A stretch of DNA of 64,000 nucleotides. Origin: Batillaria attramentaria (lineage: Eukaryota; Mollusca; Gastropoda; Batillariidae). A program made the position numbers and the translations under genes. Position 1 is the first letter of the stretch; each line of letters starts with the position of its first letter. Location of the stretch: contig JACVVK020000208.1 in assembly GCA_018292915.2 (NCBI GenBank), positions 417,501-481,500 of the forward strand. The letters run 5' to 3'. The notes under the pieces were generated by a model that had not been told where the DNA came from, made no database searches, and saw only the letters and a program-made list of their open reading frames with translations. This document shows, in pieces, positions 60,640 through 64,000 of this stretch.

Positions 60640-61540
60640 ACCGGGAAATAATGAAAAAGATAGCGGATTTGACGTGTTGATTTGAAAAGTGAAACAACAG
60701 CTGTCAGCTCATTTGCACAACACAAACTTTCATGACTATAACAAGGACGAGCCGAAAAAAAAAGAAAAAAAGAAAGAAAGAAAGAAAGTGTTTCAGCTGA
60801 AACCAGGAAGAAAATCGCACATATCTTATGCAAAATTTGAGCCATTTCAACCATAAATAAATAATCAAATACGCAAATGTACATGTACACTGAAATCTGT
60901 TTGTCCCGCAGTAACAGTCGGTGACAAAAAGTAAGATAAAAAATTTCAGTGAATTAATCATGTTTGGTTAGAAATTGAGACTGATTTTTTCTTCTTTTTC
61001 TGTGGGAGTTTTTATATTTTTATTTTCCTGTATTGTCACTTTTGGGAAATTCGGGCTGCAAACCAACCTATCCTGCTTTTAAATTTTGCTGTTCTCCCCT
61101 AGCAGGGTTGTGTTGTTGCTGCAGCTATTCGGGAGTAGTGTTCAGAAACAGTGTGATATCGACGCTTTCTCCTCGTATATCATCGACTCATCGGACATTG
61201 TCAAGTCACGTGACACAAGGGACCTTATCCCCTGTGATGTACTGTCGGTGGTATGAGAACAATCTGGTTCGTGTTGGTCGGTAGTCAGTCCTGGCTCAGG
61301 TGTACGAAATACTCAAGCAGATAGACGGACTCAATGGCTCGCCAAATATGCTTCAATTCTACCCAGCTGGACGTGACAGGTGTTTAAGTGACGTAGTCAA
61401 TATGACAGGTATTTATAAACAACATGCTGATATCAGTTAATAGAACCTTCACTTTCCAATACGAGTCATGTAGGGTTTTTGTCTTTTTTAACGGTTATTG
61501 AGGTGCACTTGATTAGTGTTAGATAAGACGACGGTAAGTC
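60640..61540. other. Gene-free stretch
   Basis: An AAAG run at 60758-60787 and little else. Confidence 0.45.
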
Positions 61541-61544
61541 AGAG

Positions 61545-61768
61545 ACAAACAAACAAACAAACAAACAAACACTACCACTACCACCACCAAAAACAACAAA
61601 ACCAACCACCGAAACAAACAATACAAAAACAACAATAAAAACAGAAACGAAACAAAACCAAAACCAAAACCTTGGGGGAAAAACAAACAAAAACAAAACA
61701 AAACAAAACAACAACAACCACTACAACAAAACCACAACAAAAACAAAACAAAACAACAACAACAACAT
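61545..61768. repeat. ~220-bp A/C-rich tract, nearly G-free
   Basis: CAAA, CAA, CCA and CAAAA units with one GGGGG interruption. No T-rich partner nearby. Confidence 0.9.
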
Positions 61769-62189
61769 AGGAGGGAATGATTTCGTGATTTTCAGTAGCC
61801 AGAAACCTCCGAGGAAGGCCGATCTCGTGTCAAGAGGTTTGAGGTCATCTACACTGATTTTTAACACTTCTTGCTTAAAAAGTTATTTTGCGTATATGCA
61901 GTTTTTCTCTCTAAAATGCTCATTACACTCCTACCATGCGACCAGTACAATTTTTTTTTTGTGTACCACATTGGTCAGTGTTGCTTGACGGTTCTGTGTG
62001 ACAATGCTGAGTCAACAAGTCACTGGTCTCCAGAAAAACCTTCCGCACCCAGGACTCTCGGGGAGCACGCAAAATGAACGCCACAGCGAGGCGTGTTTCT
62101 GGTGCTATTCAACTCCAAATAGCAGCATCACTTAAACTGACAGGATGCTTATGTTTCCAAGTAGAAGCGCGGGACTTCCGTTTGTTTGA

Positions 62190-62350
62190 ATAGTAATAAT
62201 AATAATAATAATGGCACTTTATTTATTTATTCAATATTTGACCCAAAACGCTGCAAGCTAATCCCAACACGTACGCTCACGTAAATCACACGCATTCTTT
62301 CAGACACTGGACATGAACACATGACAATCACGTATTGCGAAGAACCAGCA
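62190..62350 (-). repeat. SINE family B, 3' fragment
   Basis: Starts at an (AAT)n tail and carries ACGCTCACGTAAATCACACG and GACAATCACGTATTGCGAAG in the plus-strand reading, as in 51066-51240. Confidence 0.7.
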
Positions 62351-62352
62351 TA

Positions 62353-62640
62353 GGGCCCGTATGTGAAACTCGAGGTTAATTTAACCCACGGTACGGGCCT
62401 AACCAAGGCTAGGACAAAAGAAACCCCAAAACAAAATTAAATAAAAAAGGAAGCGAAGAAAGAAAGACAAAACTTGAATCCTTCAATAACGGCTTAGGCA
62501 CCATGGTGGTATGGACCCGATTTATGATTTAAAACCAAAAAAACAACAAGAACAAAAATTTACCCTTGAGCTAGTTTAGTTCGAGGTTAGACTCGAATCC
62601 GGGGCTAAACTCCCTAACCCTGACTTTTACATGCGGGCCC
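62353..62640. mobile_element. MITE-like element, 288 bp, imperfect 19-bp TIRs
   Basis: GGGCCCGTATGTGAAACTC at the left matches the inverted right end GGGCCCGCATGTAAAAGTC at 16 of 19 bases. Further inverted similarity (GAGGTTA) lies inside. No open frame or clear target duplication. Confidence 0.55.
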
Positions 62641-63060
62641 AGAAATGTCAGTTTTGGAATCAGCTTAAGAAGCGCATCAGCACCAGAACCACTCGCGCCA
62701 GTTTTGCTTGCACCCCGCGGGACTGACTTGACTCATTACTCAGTGTATGCTGAGTCGGTGTGAGTGTAGCCGAGACCATTGTAAATGTTACTTTCTCTTG
62801 CGCACTCGTGTGACTAGCCGAGACGCGGCCAGGCTATGGTGAGCAAACAAGGCCAGGGTTGCCCGGACCGGCGGGCTAGGTGTGAAAGGAAAACACTTCT
62901 ATTCACACAGGTGTCGCCTCGGACGCTTAATTGGAGATTTGCTGGGGCGGCCGCTTGACAGGTTCACCCAACGGTAATATGTAGCGGGTTGGTGACGATC
63001 ACGATGGTGGAGAGAACTTTGATAGCTCATGGGTTGTCGACTGAGTAGTACTTGTAATAG

Positions 63061-63087
63061 TAGTAGCAGTAGTAGTAGTAGTACATG

Positions 63088-63176
<89 letters not shown>
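63061..63176. repeat. (AGT)n, (GT)n(GA)n microsatellite
   Basis: AGT triplets, a GT run from 63090, then about 28 GA units. Confidence 0.96.
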
Positions 63177-63178
<2 letters not shown>

Positions 63179-64000
63179 CTCTCCAACCAGAAAGCAGCAT
63201 TTAACCGAAAGAGTAAGAGCGCCATAAGCGGAAACGCCGGCGGAAAATGCAAAACAAAACAAAACAAAACAAAACAGGGAAAGTGTTGGGCAAAACACAG
63301 CCCATGCCGAAACCTCCTCCGTTGCTTTTTTTTTTGTCTTTAAAAAATCTACATCCAGTTTTCGAACACTAACCCACACAGCTGTGACATAGTGCAACAG
63401 TTCTGCAAATGAAAGACATGAACTGAAGGCTTTACTCTGAAAACTGAGTACCTTGAATGTAAAGGCCAATGTTACACCCTCTCATAGCGGTCCGCACCGT
63501 CAGAGTCTCAATAACAATGATCAGCAGCTGTGTAAGAGTGCTCCCCCCCTACCAATAAGCAAGCCATTACCGTCACGGTTTCACCATAATGACGTCATTA
63601 ATAGCTCACGTCACGATCACTCACCGTCACTAATGACAGACCGGTTTCCAGCGGCTACTCATGATCGGTTTCTGTCTGCCACGATCATTGCCGATCGTTC
63701 ACAGGTATCACCGACAAACCGTTTAAAGTAACAGCAGTAAAAATATGCTTTTGGTTCACTTGAACTTGTCGGGGCGTTTACTGTAACACGCTATTAGGCT
63801 GGTTTACAACCATACTGGAAGGGCTGTTCATCTGGTAACATGCAATCAAAACTTAGACTATCGGCGTCTGCCCTCAAATTGCCTCACCCAAGTTAAGTAT
63901 TATAGCGCTCTGACTGAAGCCTTCCAGTGGTAATTTTGAGCGGTCAACTTGATGGCGATTGTTGTAGGGGCTTGCGACAGCAACAGTTATTTCTCTTCCG

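Overview
This is a stretch of animal nuclear genome. The sequence points to a mollusc, probably a gastropod; that placement is inference. It has split genes with GT-AG introns, very dense (TG)n/(AG)n microsatellites, several families of tRNA-derived SINEs, a decayed LINE, MITE-like inverted-repeat elements and a Helitron-type end. There are no operons, ribosome binding sites, CRISPR arrays or prokaryotic genes. About 99% of the window is non-coding and repeat-rich, and most long open frames are readings of simple repeats or SINEs.

One real gene is recognised: a repulsive guidance molecule (RGM/hemojuvelin family), transcribed right to left on the minus strand. A CpG- and GC-box-rich segment at about 25015-25100 is the likely promoter. 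The signal-peptide exon ends at a GTGAGT donor at 24346. Intron 1 is about 8.7 kb and full of SINEs. Exon 2 (15631-15096) carries the cysteine-rich N-terminal domain and the GDPH autocleavage site, and ends at a GTAAGG donor. The two exons match in phase: one base plus two bases make a Val codon. No exon for the C-terminal half or GPI signal was found, so 1-15095 is probably intron 2 and the gene continues beyond base 1.

Layout: 1-15095, putative RGM intron 2, with a 46-52 bp tandem repeat (3236-3657), a Helitron-like 3' end (8176-8203), clusters of compound microsatellites (7.5-11.9 kb and 13.4-14.7 kb) and a full SINE with a perfect target-site duplication (13183-13360). 15632-24345, RGM intron 1, with six copies of the main SINE family (two of them tail to tail), a 32-bp minisatellite and G-rich runs. 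24346-25100, RGM 5' end. 25100-41490, intergenic, with SINEs, microsatellites, a 211-bp MITE-like element and a 360-bp pyrimidine tract. 41499-42736, two abutting minisatellites, both with a 64-bp period. 43.6-64 kb, intergenic, with a LINE remnant (44640-44990), a composite SINE (51066-51475), weak candidate exons (51541-51824, 53174-53476, about 55900-56053), a second MITE-like element (62353-62640) and more microsatellites.

The most interesting features lie outside the gene: the paired equal-period minisatellites, 34-bp and 53-bp insertions flanked by perfect target-site duplications, a dispersed repeat family that carries its own (GT)n tracts, and two SINEs inserted in succession at one target in opposite orientation. 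No new multi-gene system is visible.
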